DNA from: CAZEAN01 sp964510225
GTDB taxonomy: Bacteria > Planctomycetota > Planctomycetia > Isosphaerales > Isosphaeraceae
Direction of reading: 5' to 3'
Assembly: GCA_964510225.1 (NCBI GenBank)
Contig: CAZEAN010000137.1
Span: forward strand, 1 to 14,907
DNA: 14,907 nt
A model generated the notes under the pieces. That model was not told where the DNA came from, searched no databases, and saw nothing but the letters and a program-made list of their open reading frames with translations. This document shows positions 6,853-14,292 of this stretch, piece after piece; within the stretch, counting starts at the first letter, position 1; each line of letters starts with the position of its first letter. Position numbers and translations under genes: made by a program.

Positions 6853-8793
6853 ATGCCGCCACCCTACAGCATGGTTTACAGGTTGTCCGAAGGTGATCGG
6901 CCCGTCTTCGAAGAGGAGCTTACAGGTCGAGTCCAGCTCGGCCGCCAAGACCCCGCCGAAGGGGTTGACGAACTCTACCAGACTCGTCGGCTCGATCCGA
7001 ATACCGTGCGATTAGTGATCGCTCGCGAGCAAGTGCGTAGCGTGTCACGAAAACATGTCGAAGTCGAACATGTCAACGAAAGGCAGATCCGGGTCACGAA
7101 TCTCAGCAAGAAAGTCGAAGTTGCGATTTTCCTCCCGGAGGAAATTCGGCTCCCCAAGATCAGCGACAGTAATCCTCGACCCACCCATGACCTCTTTGTT
7201 CCCTGTCGATTTCATCTCGGCGACCCTTCGAGCCTGACGATCAGCATCGAGTCCAACGCGGACCTGGACGACAGTGAGCTTTACTCACTAGCGGGGAGTA
7301 CTCGGCCTGTCTTTTCAAAGATGTCTTCGGCGGAAGATCTGGATGTCTTCCGGGAGTCTGGTCTTGAAAAGGCTGCAAAGGATTCGCCGGATCCCGAACG
7401 CCTGGTTCGTTGGCTTCAGATGAGCCTTCAGGTCCTCCAAGAGTCGACAACCCAGCGGAGCTTCTTCGAAAGTGCAGCCCGTGCTTTGGTCGCAAACGTC
7501 GGCCTTGATGCCGGCTGGGTGATGTTGCTGGACGACGATGGCCAGTGGCAAGTCAAAGCGCGTCACGCTCCTCGTGAATCGTCCGTGAGTAACGAACGGA
7601 CTCCGAGCCTTCGGTTCCTGAACCAAGTCCGGCAAACCCGAACAACCAGTTGGAAGATCCCCGGTCTGAATCTCTCCGGCACGGAATCGCTCGCGGGGAC
7701 AATGCAGGCCCAACAAATCCGGGCTGCCGTTGCGTCGCCGATCGTAAACAACAAGACCAACAGAGTCATCGGTGCGCTTTACGGTGATCGACTTCACCAC
7801 CGGCAATCCGCCTTCAACAAACTCGATGCGTTGCTGGTGGATCTCCTCGCTGGGATTGTTGGGGTCGGACATACCCGGCTCGAAGACGAAACACAGAAGG
7901 AGGAACTCCAAAAGCACCTAGTATTCGTTTATGGAGAACGCTTGGCGGACCATGTCCAGCGCGACAAGAGTATCGTTCTACCAAAGGAAGCGGAAGTTAC
8001 CGTCCTCTTTGCTGACATCCGCAAGTTCAGCACCATCAGTCGCGCAATTGGGCCTAAGACAACATTCGAATGGATTAACGATGTGATGGAATCTCTTACA
8101 AAATGTGTCGAAGACCACAATGGTCTGATCGTTAATTATATAGGCGATGAAATTATGGCGATGTGGGGGGCACCGGTCGATGATTCGGATCAAGCAATGA
8201 ACGCCGCTCGTGCGGCACTCCAGATGCATGAATCGATCGCCGAGCTCAACAAGCATTGGTCGTCACGACTCCCGGAGCCGATTGCGGTGGGGATCGGCGT
8301 CAACACCGGACTTGCCGAAGTTGGCAACACAGCTTCCCAAGCGCGGTTCAAGTACGGTCCACTAGGCAACACCGTAAATCTCGCAAGTCGCCTCCAGGGC
8401 TCGACAAAGTACTTGAAGACAAGCCTGATCGTCTCCAAGAGTACCCATCAGCGCCTTGATCCATCGATAGAAAGTCGTCGGCTCTGCAAGATCCGAGTCC
8501 AAGGAATCAAGGATCCGATCGACATCTTCGAACTCACCGAGCAGTACTCGTCTGCACCTAAGGACCCAACAGATCCAGACACGGCAGAGTGGAGCAAACT
8601 TGCCGTCAACTACGAGGCCGCTCTCGATGCCTTCGAAGCGAAGGAATTCAATCAAGCTGCCCGCGATCTCAGCACGATCCTCGCTGATTTCCCCAAGGAC
8701 GGGCCATCGCTCGTCTTGATGAAACGCGCGGTGAACGGACTGATCGAAGGACCAGACAAAGACCACCCGGTCTTTGAATTGCCAGGGAAATAA
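6853..8793 (+). CDS. FHA-GAF-class III nucleotide cyclase
   Basis: A 646-residue cytoplasmic-looking protein with no signal or membrane segment. Residues about 5-130 form an FHA domain: Gly30-Arg31 in the first strand, S-R-K-H at 65-68 and Asn83 (T-N-L-S), the residues that bind phosphothreonine. Residues about 180-345 form a GAF domain (G-W-V-M-L-L-D-D-D, A-S-P-I-V, G-A-L-Y-G-D). The class III cyclase domain spans about 378-565. Both metal-binding Asp residues are present (D388 in F-A-D-I-R-K-F, D432 in Y-I-G-D-E), as are the transition-state Asn509 and Arg513. The two positions that set base preference are unusual: Asn428 where adenylate cyclases have Lys, and Gly502 where they have Asp. 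Cyclic AMP is the default guess, but the product is not certain. The last 80 residues contain a short TPR-like helix pair and end in F-E-L-P-G-K. ATG 6853 has AGGA 10 bases upstream; ATG 6871 is a possible alternative start. The kinase gene begins 65 bases after the stop. Confidence 0.92.
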   Translation: MPPPYSMVYRLSEGDRPVFEEELTGRVQLGRQDPAEGVDELYQTRRLDPNTVRLVIAREQVRSVSRKHVEVEHVNERQIRVTNLSKKVEVAIFLPEEIRLPKISDSNPRPTHDLFVPCRFHLGDPSSLTISIESNADLDDSELYSLAGSTRPVFSKMSSAEDLDVFRESGLEKAAKDSPDPERLVRWLQMSLQVLQESTTQRSFFESAARALVANVGLDAGWVMLLDDDGQWQVKARHAPRESSVSNERTPSLRFLNQVRQTRTTSWKIPGLNLSGTESLAGTMQAQQIRAAVASPIVNNKTNRVIGALYGDRLHHRQSAFNKLDALLVDLLAGIVGVGHTRLEDETQKEELQKHLVFVYGERLADHVQRDKSIVLPKEAEVTVLFADIRKFSTISRAIGPKTTFEWINDVMESLTKCVEDHNGLIVNYIGDEIMAMWGAPVDDSDQAMNAARAALQMHESIAELNKHWSSRLPEPIAVGIGVNTGLAEVGNTASQARFKYGPLGNTVNLASRLQGSTKYLKTSLIVSKSTHQRLDPSIESRRLCKIRVQGIKDPIDIFELTEQYSSAPKDPTDPDTAEWSKLAVNYEAALDAFEAKEFNQAARDLSTILADFPKDGPSLVLMKRAVNGLIEGPDKDHPVFELPGK

Positions 8794-8843
8794 GTAGATG
8801 AAATCAATAAATACTATATTTTACCAGCACACAACTAGACTTG

Positions 8844-8848
8844 CGGAG
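8844..8848 (+). promoter_or_regulatory. Weak ribosome binding site that favours the start at 8859
   Basis: CGGAG lies 10 bases before the ATG at 8859. A TTG at 8841 is in frame six codons earlier but would place this site inside the coding region. The AT-rich stretch just upstream (8801-8822) contains TACTAT and TATATT, which could be a -10 box, but no -35 at proper spacing was found. Confidence 0.4.
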
Positions 8849-8858
8849 TAACCTATCC

Positions 8859-11800
8859 ATGAACAACGATCCCAATGACCGGTCTTCCGCAGGGAAGAAC
8901 CATCAGGGGCCACAAAGCTCTCGGGATAAGTCGGACGATCTAGAGACGATTGCCTTCCACGAGCAAGAGCAGACGCCCGCAATCCAACCTTCGAGTAGCA
9001 TCAGGGCCGGGACGCTCGACGGGGACCAATCTTCCGACTTGGGAACGATCGAGGTGTCGTGTCATTGGATGGAGAGTCAAAGTAGAGAGTCGAATCCCGA
9101 GCCCATCGATCCTCACGCCACTGAGGTACCGTACCTCTCAACACTCACGAAGTTCCATGAAGCCGATCATCATCACACCATCGATTATAATCAGGTAAGT
9201 GGATCTGAGGGCGAAACATTCGTCCGTGCTGCGGGACAAGGAGATGCCAACCGTCCTAGAGAGTATAATCCGAACGACACAACCCAGCTCGATACACACC
9301 ATGCGATAGATCCGTTTGCGACCGAGGGAGTTTTACCAGCAACTGACTTGGCGACGAATCCGATCCCGGTTTCATCACCCTCACTTTCTCCCGAACGCGT
9401 TGGCGGTTCGAAGCGGTTCGAGCTTGTCCGACCCCACGCGGGTGGTGGTCTTGGGATAGTCTCGGTAGCGCGTGATCGTGAACTTAACCGAGAAGTCGCA
9501 CTGAAGGAGATCCGCCCTCGACACGCCGACGACTTCAATAGTAGGGCTCGATTTCTCCTTGAGGCAGAAGTTACGGGGGGACTGGAACACCCTGGGATCG
9601 TGCCGGTCTACAGCCTCGGGAGTTACGAAGATGGCCGTCCTTACTACGCGATGCGGTTCATCCGTGGTGAGACACTCCGGAGCGCGATCGAGCGGTTTCA
9701 CAAGTCCGACGATAACCAGGCTTCGTATCATGTCGGTGAGCGTCGTCTTGAACTCATCCAACTCTTGAAACGATTTATCGACTGTTGTGATGCGCTTGGC
9801 TATGCCCATAGCCGTCGGGTCATCCATCGTGATATCAAACCCGACAACATTATGCTCGGACCCTATGGTGAAACTCTGGTGGTGGATTGGGGACTCGCGA
9901 AGGCGATTGATGCTCCCGAGTCGCCAACGCGACTCCCAGAGAATCCGCTTCGACCGATCTCTGGTGGCAGCACAACACCAACCGTGGCCGGGTCCGCTAT
10001 GGGTACACCAGCGTTCATGAGTCCCGAGCAAGCGGAAGGTGATCTTGATCGGATCGGTCCCTCGAGTGACATCTACAGTTTGGGAGCCACGCTGTACAAC
10101 CTACTGACCGGTGAGCTTCCATTCCAGGAGTCGACACTCCACATGATGCTCGTCAAGGTCGGTAGTGGTGAGTTTCCCCCGCCGCGATCGATTCGCCCCG
10201 AGGTCCCAGCAGCACTCGAAGCGATCTGCCTCAAGGCGATGGCCCTGAAGCCTGAAGAACGGTACCTTTCGTGCCAAGAATTTGCGGGCGACCTTGCTCG
10301 CTGGATCGCCGACGAACCGATTTCTTGCTTCCAGGAACCGCTTCTGAGTCGACTCAGACGTTGGGGCAAACGACATCGGACCCTTGTAACCGGTGTTGCA
10401 GTTTCGTTGAGCGTTGGGGTCGTTGGGTTAACGCTTGCCACAGTCCTCCTCGAGCGCGAGAGGAGTCAGACGGCCTTTGAACGGGATCGTGCCACCGAGA
10501 ATGAACAACTTGCGCTGGACGAGAAGGAGCGGGCGGACCAAGAGCGAGACCGAGCCCTCCAAGCCAAGGAACGTGCGGATCGGGAAGAGGTGATTGCTCA
10601 GAAGAACTTCCAGATGGCGAACGATGCCGTCGACACCTTGCTCTCTGAAGTTGCTACGATTGACCTCGTTGATGACCCTCGGATGGAACGAATCCGCCGC
10701 AATCTCCTCACGAAAGCCTTGAACTATTACCTGGTCTTCCTCCAGCAAGAGGAAACCCCAAAGATCCGTCGTGAGACCGGTCGCGCCCATCAACGTGTCG
10801 GTGATATTCAAGAGTTGCTTGGCAACGATGAGATCGCCGAGGCCGCTTACCGTGATGCGATCGCGATTCAAGAATCACTTGTGAACGAAGCTCCCGATGA
10901 CTTATTCTCACGCGCTGATCTTGCAAAAACACAGGAACAGCTTGGAATCCTCCTGAAGAAGCGGAACCGGTTCGACGATGCCAAAGCCTTACTTGAAGCA
11001 GCCGTCGACTCCAGGGAGAACGCCCTGGCAGACGATCCGGAGGAGCCGTCGCGACAGCGAGACCTTGCGTCGGCTACCTATCAACTCGGGGCGCTACTTG
11101 CTCGGACCGTTGGTAATGATCAACCAGCCGAGGCTCGCTATGAAACGGCGATTGATCTCCAACGTCAGGTCTTGAGAGCCTTCCGAGAGCCTCTAACCTT
11201 ACAGGAAGCCCAACGAGAGCTCGCACGGTTTCTGAACAACAACGGTCTGCTCCTCCAACGGCAAGGCCGGACCGAGGAAGCGGCGGAATCGTTTGATGAA
11301 GCCATCCGACTTCAACGTCAGCTCGTTCAGGAGGAGCCCGACGTCGCACGGTACCGTCGTGAACTCGCTCGAACGATTAACAACCGCCATCGGCAGTACC
11401 TTGAGCGCGCGGCAATCGAAGGGACTCACGTTTTCCAAGAGGCGATCGTCGCGTATCAAGAGGCTGCGGAGATTGCTGACCAGCTCACGAGAGATTACCC
11501 ACTCGTCCCCGAGTATTGGCAAGAACAGGCGGGGTACTTAAACAACTACGCGACCGTCTTGCTCTTCCAAGGACGGTTGGAGCACAACACCGAGGATCGA
11601 GTTGAGGCGATCAATAGCGCCTTTGAAGATGCGGAACGATTGTACCGTCGGGCGCTCGAGATCCGCGAACGGCTTGTCCAGAACTCGTTACGACCGGAAT
11701 ATAAACATCGGTTGGCGCTCTTGAAAGAGAATATCGCTGGATTCTTAGTCGCGAATCTCCAACGATCCAACTCCGCCGATCCTGACCAGCTCCTCAAAGA

Positions 11801-12434
11801 GGGCCGGGAATTGCTCGAATCCGCGATCGAGATCCTCGGCGAGTTGACCGAATCTTACCCGAGAGTCTCCGAGTATCCCCACGACCAAGCTCGAGTCTTT
11901 GGCATGCTCGCTTCACTTGAGGTTCAAGAGCGGGTTGAAAGTGCCGCAACTACAATAAGAGACTTGAGCAGCGATGACATCCAAGCTGTCCTGGAGGTCG
12001 CTGATCGAGCCGTCCGACTTGCCGAGGAGGCCTACGGTCTCAGCCCTAACCGCCCTGACTTCCGTGAGACGCTTGCCCAAGCCTATTGGCGTTCAGGCAT
12101 GCTCTTGGAACAGGAGGGGAAGGCTACGGAACTCTTCGAGCGGGCCGAGGAGATCGGAGCGATTGCTGATCAGAATCCGATGCATTGGTTTCGCGCTGCT
12201 CAAGGAGCGGTCCGTGCCGCCGAATTGGTTCCAAACGATTTGATGATCGATGAGTCAGATCGCTCGGCCCGAATCGATCGCTACAAGGCCACCGCCCTCC
12301 GTTTTCTTTCTACAGCGGCAGAGGTCGGCTGGAGCCGTAAAGATCAAGTGATCGAATACTTCGACACCCGTTTTGACGATGACGAACTTGCACCAATCTT
12401 GGAGCGAGTTGATCAAAATACAGTTACAAATTAA
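8859..12434 (+). CDS. Transmembrane Hanks-type Ser/Thr protein kinase with C-terminal TPR repeats
   Basis: A 1191-residue kinase. Residues 1-185 are low-complexity, acidic and Ser/Thr-rich, with small repeats (D-L-E-T-I at 28-32, D-L-G-T-I at 60-64, D-P-H-A-T-E and D-P-F-A-T-E). The kinase domain spans about 187-485: a glycine loop at 195-201, the ATP-binding Lys216 (V-A-L-K), catalytic H-R-D-I-K-P-D-N with Asp325, Lys327 and Asn330, D-W-G at 343-345 in place of D-F-G, G-T-P-A-F-M-S-P-E in the activation segment, and S-D-I-Y-S-L-G. It should be active. A basic stretch (R-R-W-G-K-R-H-R) precedes one membrane helix at 509-530, so the kinase faces the cytoplasm and the C-terminus faces outwards. 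A charged coiled-coil (531-585) and about 600 residues of TPR-like helical repeats follow (for example E-A-A-Y-R-D-A-I-A-I-Q and G-R-T-E-E-A-A-E-S-F-D-E-A-I-R-L-Q). Kinase-membrane-TPR is a common planctomycete design; the TPR part probably senses or binds an exported partner. Its FHA-bearing neighbour 65 bases upstream is a natural candidate partner. Confidence 0.93.
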   Translation: MNNDPNDRSSAGKNHQGPQSSRDKSDDLETIAFHEQEQTPAIQPSSSIRAGTLDGDQSSDLGTIEVSCHWMESQSRESNPEPIDPHATEVPYLSTLTKFHEADHHHTIDYNQVSGSEGETFVRAAGQGDANRPREYNPNDTTQLDTHHAIDPFATEGVLPATDLATNPIPVSSPSLSPERVGGSKRFELVRPHAGGGLGIVSVARDRELNREVALKEIRPRHADDFNSRARFLLEAEVTGGLEHPGIVPVYSLGSYEDGRPYYAMRFIRGETLRSAIERFHKSDDNQASYHVGERRLELIQLLKRFIDCCDALGYAHSRRVIHRDIKPDNIMLGPYGETLVVDWGLAKAIDAPESPTRLPENPLRPISGGSTTPTVAGSAMGTPAFMSPEQAEGDLDRIGPSSDIYSLGATLYNLLTGELPFQESTLHMMLVKVGSGEFPPPRSIRPEVPAALEAICLKAMALKPEERYLSCQEFAGDLARWIADEPISCFQEPLLSRLRRWGKRHRTLVTGVAVSLSVGVVGLTLATVLLERERSQTAFERDRATENEQLALDEKERADQERDRALQAKERADREEVIAQKNFQMANDAVDTLLSEVATIDLVDDPRMERIRRNLLTKALNYYLVFLQQEETPKIRRETGRAHQRVGDIQELLGNDEIAEAAYRDAIAIQESLVNEAPDDLFSRADLAKTQEQLGILLKKRNRFDDAKALLEAAVDSRENALADDPEEPSRQRDLASATYQLGALLARTVGNDQPAEARYETAIDLQRQVLRAFREPLTLQEAQRELARFLNNNGLLLQRQGRTEEAAESFDEAIRLQRQLVQEEPDVARYRRELARTINNRHRQYLERAAIEGTHVFQEAIVAYQEAAEIADQLTRDYPLVPEYWQEQAGYLNNYATVLLFQGRLEHNTEDRVEAINSAFEDAERLYRRALEIRERLVQNSLRPEYKHRLALLKENIAGFLVANLQRSNSADPDQLLKEGRELLESAIEILGELTESYPRVSEYPHDQARVFGMLASLEVQERVESAATTIRDLSSDDIQAVLEVADRAVRLAEEAYGLSPNRPDFRETLAQAYWRSGMLLEQEGKATELFERAEEIGAIADQNPMHWFRAAQGAVRAAELVPNDLMIDESDRSARIDRYKATALRFLSTAAEVGWSRKDQVIEYFDTRFDDDELAPILERVDQNTVTN

Positions 12435-12442
12435 TCTAAGAA

Positions 12443-12483
12443 TTCCGGGCATAATGATCGCTAGCGATTGTGGATGCCCGGAA
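12443..12483. terminator. Inverted repeat between convergent genes, likely bidirectional terminator
   Basis: TTCCGGGCAT (12443-12452) and ATGCCCGGAA (12474-12483) form a perfect 10-bp stem around a 21-base interior. That interior holds a 12-base self-palindrome, ATCGCTAGCGAT (12457-12468). It lies 9 bases after the kinase stop and 10 bases before the stop of the minus-strand gene, the right place to stop both transcripts. Neither side has a proper U-run, so efficiency is uncertain. Confidence 0.6.
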
Positions 12484-12493
12484 GTCACTTTCC

Positions 12494-14158
12494 TCAATAA
12501 AAGACGTTCAGGGCGGCGATCACTTCGAGATCAAATGGGCGGGGTCCAGTGACTGGGGTTGCGATCCCAGCTAAGAATCTGGCCGACTGCCCGAACTGGA
12601 ATGCAGTACCGTAAGTGAGGTTGATAAAGTCCGGCGTACTTGCCGGATCCTCGAAGAAAGAACCACGATGATTCAAAGGAGTGTTCACGTGAACTTCGAA
12701 TGTGGGTATAATCGCCCTGAGAAACCGACTTTCATCACTTGTTTGGTAAAGGAAATATCCGACAGAATAATCATTGTAAAGGATGGTGACATTATTGGGG
12801 TTAAAGGGAACTTCAATCGAAGTGAACCCCTGGAAATAGAAGCGATTAAAGCTTAAGAGGGTGCCAACGAATGGTTGGATCAAGGGATCTTGTAAGTCTT
12901 CAAGATAGTCTGCCCCGGCAAATCGACCTGGACCCGTCGGTGCAGTTACGGAAAGGCCAGCCGAGAGGAGTCGTCCTGTCTCTTCGTTGGACAGCAGCAC
13001 ATGCTTGAAGAAAATGTTGAGGTCACCAAGTGACGTCGTCGTCCGACCAATGCCCGGAAGCGGACTGTCGCCGGTCACTGTATTCAATGGAAGGCGTACG
13101 CCGATCGAAGATTTCTTATTAAACAATGTTTTCTCGATACCAAAAATATGACGGTAGACTTGAACTCCAGACAGTGGGAATCCAAAGCGTTGATTAATTG
13201 ACTCATTAACGTTGTTGAAATAGTTCATTTGGTAAAAGACACGGTCTCTTGGAACAGGGCTCTGGTTCTCAGCAATCTTGATCCCCCGGATCGATGGTAC
13301 GGGTGCGGGAGCACCGATCTCAGTGGATGGAGTGGGTGGATTCGGTGGCACTCCAGGGGTAGGGAGCGGTGGTGGTGGATTAGGGATCGGCACAAATCGC
13401 CCGAGTACTCCGCGGCCTAACATATCACCGAAGACTTCGGGTGTTGAAAACGAGAGGAGCTGGCCGAGTTCGCCAAAACCAGGATCGGTATCAAGACTCC
13501 CGAGCCCCCCACCAGCGTCATCGAAATCGTCCGTGGGGAGGTCGAGGTCGGCGGGTTCGTCGGGTGTTGTGTCGAAGCTTTCATCGGGAAGGTCGCTCGT
13601 GGGTTCCTCGATATCTTCAGGTGGAGTTGGTGCTGAATCTTCGAGTGCGGTCTCCTCGTCCTCTGGGGAAGTTACGTCCGATTCACGATCCTCGTCTGTC
13701 TCCTCTTCTTCCACGTCCGGAAGCGGTGGAACAACAGAGACTACAGGATCCTCCGGGAGGTCATCAGGGGCAAACCGCTCTCGAGGAGGATCGCCGACTG
13801 GTTGATCGATGGGTGGACCCGGTCGGAGTGGCCTCACTGACTGTGGAGTCTGGCTCGTCCCTGGGCGGACCAGACTCGGCGGCAACGGTGGAAGCCCTCC
13901 CGATCGAACAGTTCCTCCAACGGTGATCTTTGCTCCAGAACCGCCGGGGATTAACGACTTCGAGACGAAGCCCTTCGAGCCCCCGTGTGGGCCTGATTGC
14001 CGAGAAGGAACTGCGACCTCGGCATAACCCGGTCGAGAGTAGTGGTCAAGCCGACCAGAGGTCTCAGTAGAGATTGAACCACCCTGTCCGGCTGCGATAG
14101 AGCATCCCGATCCAATGATCGAGAGTCCAATCAAGAAACTTAGGTGACCGGGTTTCAT
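12494..14158 (-). CDS. Exported protein with acidic/proline-rich linker and probable outer-membrane beta-barrel
   Basis: A 554-residue protein. Residues 1-24 form an export signal (L-S-F-L-I-G-L-S-I-I-G-S-G-C); the Cys at 19 suggests a lipoprotein, but the residue three before it is Gly, so the lipobox is not canonical and ordinary signal peptidase cleavage is also possible. Residues 30-130 are Gly/Ser/Pro-rich. Residues 131-230 are strikingly acidic (runs of Asp, Glu and Pro), and 255-290 are proline-rich. Residues 295-554 are beta-rich with alternating aromatic and polar residues (R-V-F-Y-Q-M-N-Y-F-N-N-V-N, S-I-G-V-R-L-P-L-N, P-T-F-E-V-H-V-N) and end in N-V-F-Y, an aromatic terminus typical of outer-membrane barrels. 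I recognise the barrel-like part as a kind seen in planctomycetes but cannot assign a function. The frame is open to an upstream start at 14221, but the ATG at 14158 has AAGGAA 6 bases before it. It follows the His-rich gene by 134 bases on the same strand. Confidence 0.82.
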   Translation of the reverse strand: MKPGHLSFLIGLSIIGSGCSIAAGQGGSISTETSGRLDHYSRPGYAEVAVPSRQSGPHGGSKGFVSKSLIPGGSGAKITVGGTVRSGGLPPLPPSLVRPGTSQTPQSVRPLRPGPPIDQPVGDPPRERFAPDDLPEDPVVSVVPPLPDVEEEETDEDRESDVTSPEDEETALEDSAPTPPEDIEEPTSDLPDESFDTTPDEPADLDLPTDDFDDAGGGLGSLDTDPGFGELGQLLSFSTPEVFGDMLGRGVLGRFVPIPNPPPPLPTPGVPPNPPTPSTEIGAPAPVPSIRGIKIAENQSPVPRDRVFYQMNYFNNVNESINQRFGFPLSGVQVYRHIFGIEKTLFNKKSSIGVRLPLNTVTGDSPLPGIGRTTTSLGDLNIFFKHVLLSNEETGRLLSAGLSVTAPTGPGRFAGADYLEDLQDPLIQPFVGTLLSFNRFYFQGFTSIEVPFNPNNVTILYNDYSVGYFLYQTSDESRFLRAIIPTFEVHVNTPLNHRGSFFEDPASTPDFINLTYGTAFQFGQSARFLAGIATPVTGPRPFDLEVIAALNVFY

Positions 14159-14164
14159 GCCAGT

Positions 14165-14170
14165 TTCCTT
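14165..14170 (-). promoter_or_regulatory. Ribosome binding site that sets the start at 14158
   Basis: AAGGAA on the minus strand, 6 bases before the ATG at 14158. It excludes 21 extra residues encoded from the further start at 14221, which would bury the signal peptide. Confidence 0.55.
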
Positions 14171-14292
14171 ACGTTTGGTGGCATTCTCCGAACAGTAACA
14201 CCGACCAAAGCTATTGATCATGCTTGGATTGGTTGGTGGAATTGAGGAGGCCGTTCTTGAGACCGCTTGAAGTCCCCCGAACTGGAATATCC

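Noticed and set aside
13278..13805. Ser/Gly-rich plus-strand open frame of 175 codons
   Set aside because: It is the antisense of the acidic, proline-rich linker of the barrel protein; the low-complexity composition is a mirror effect.
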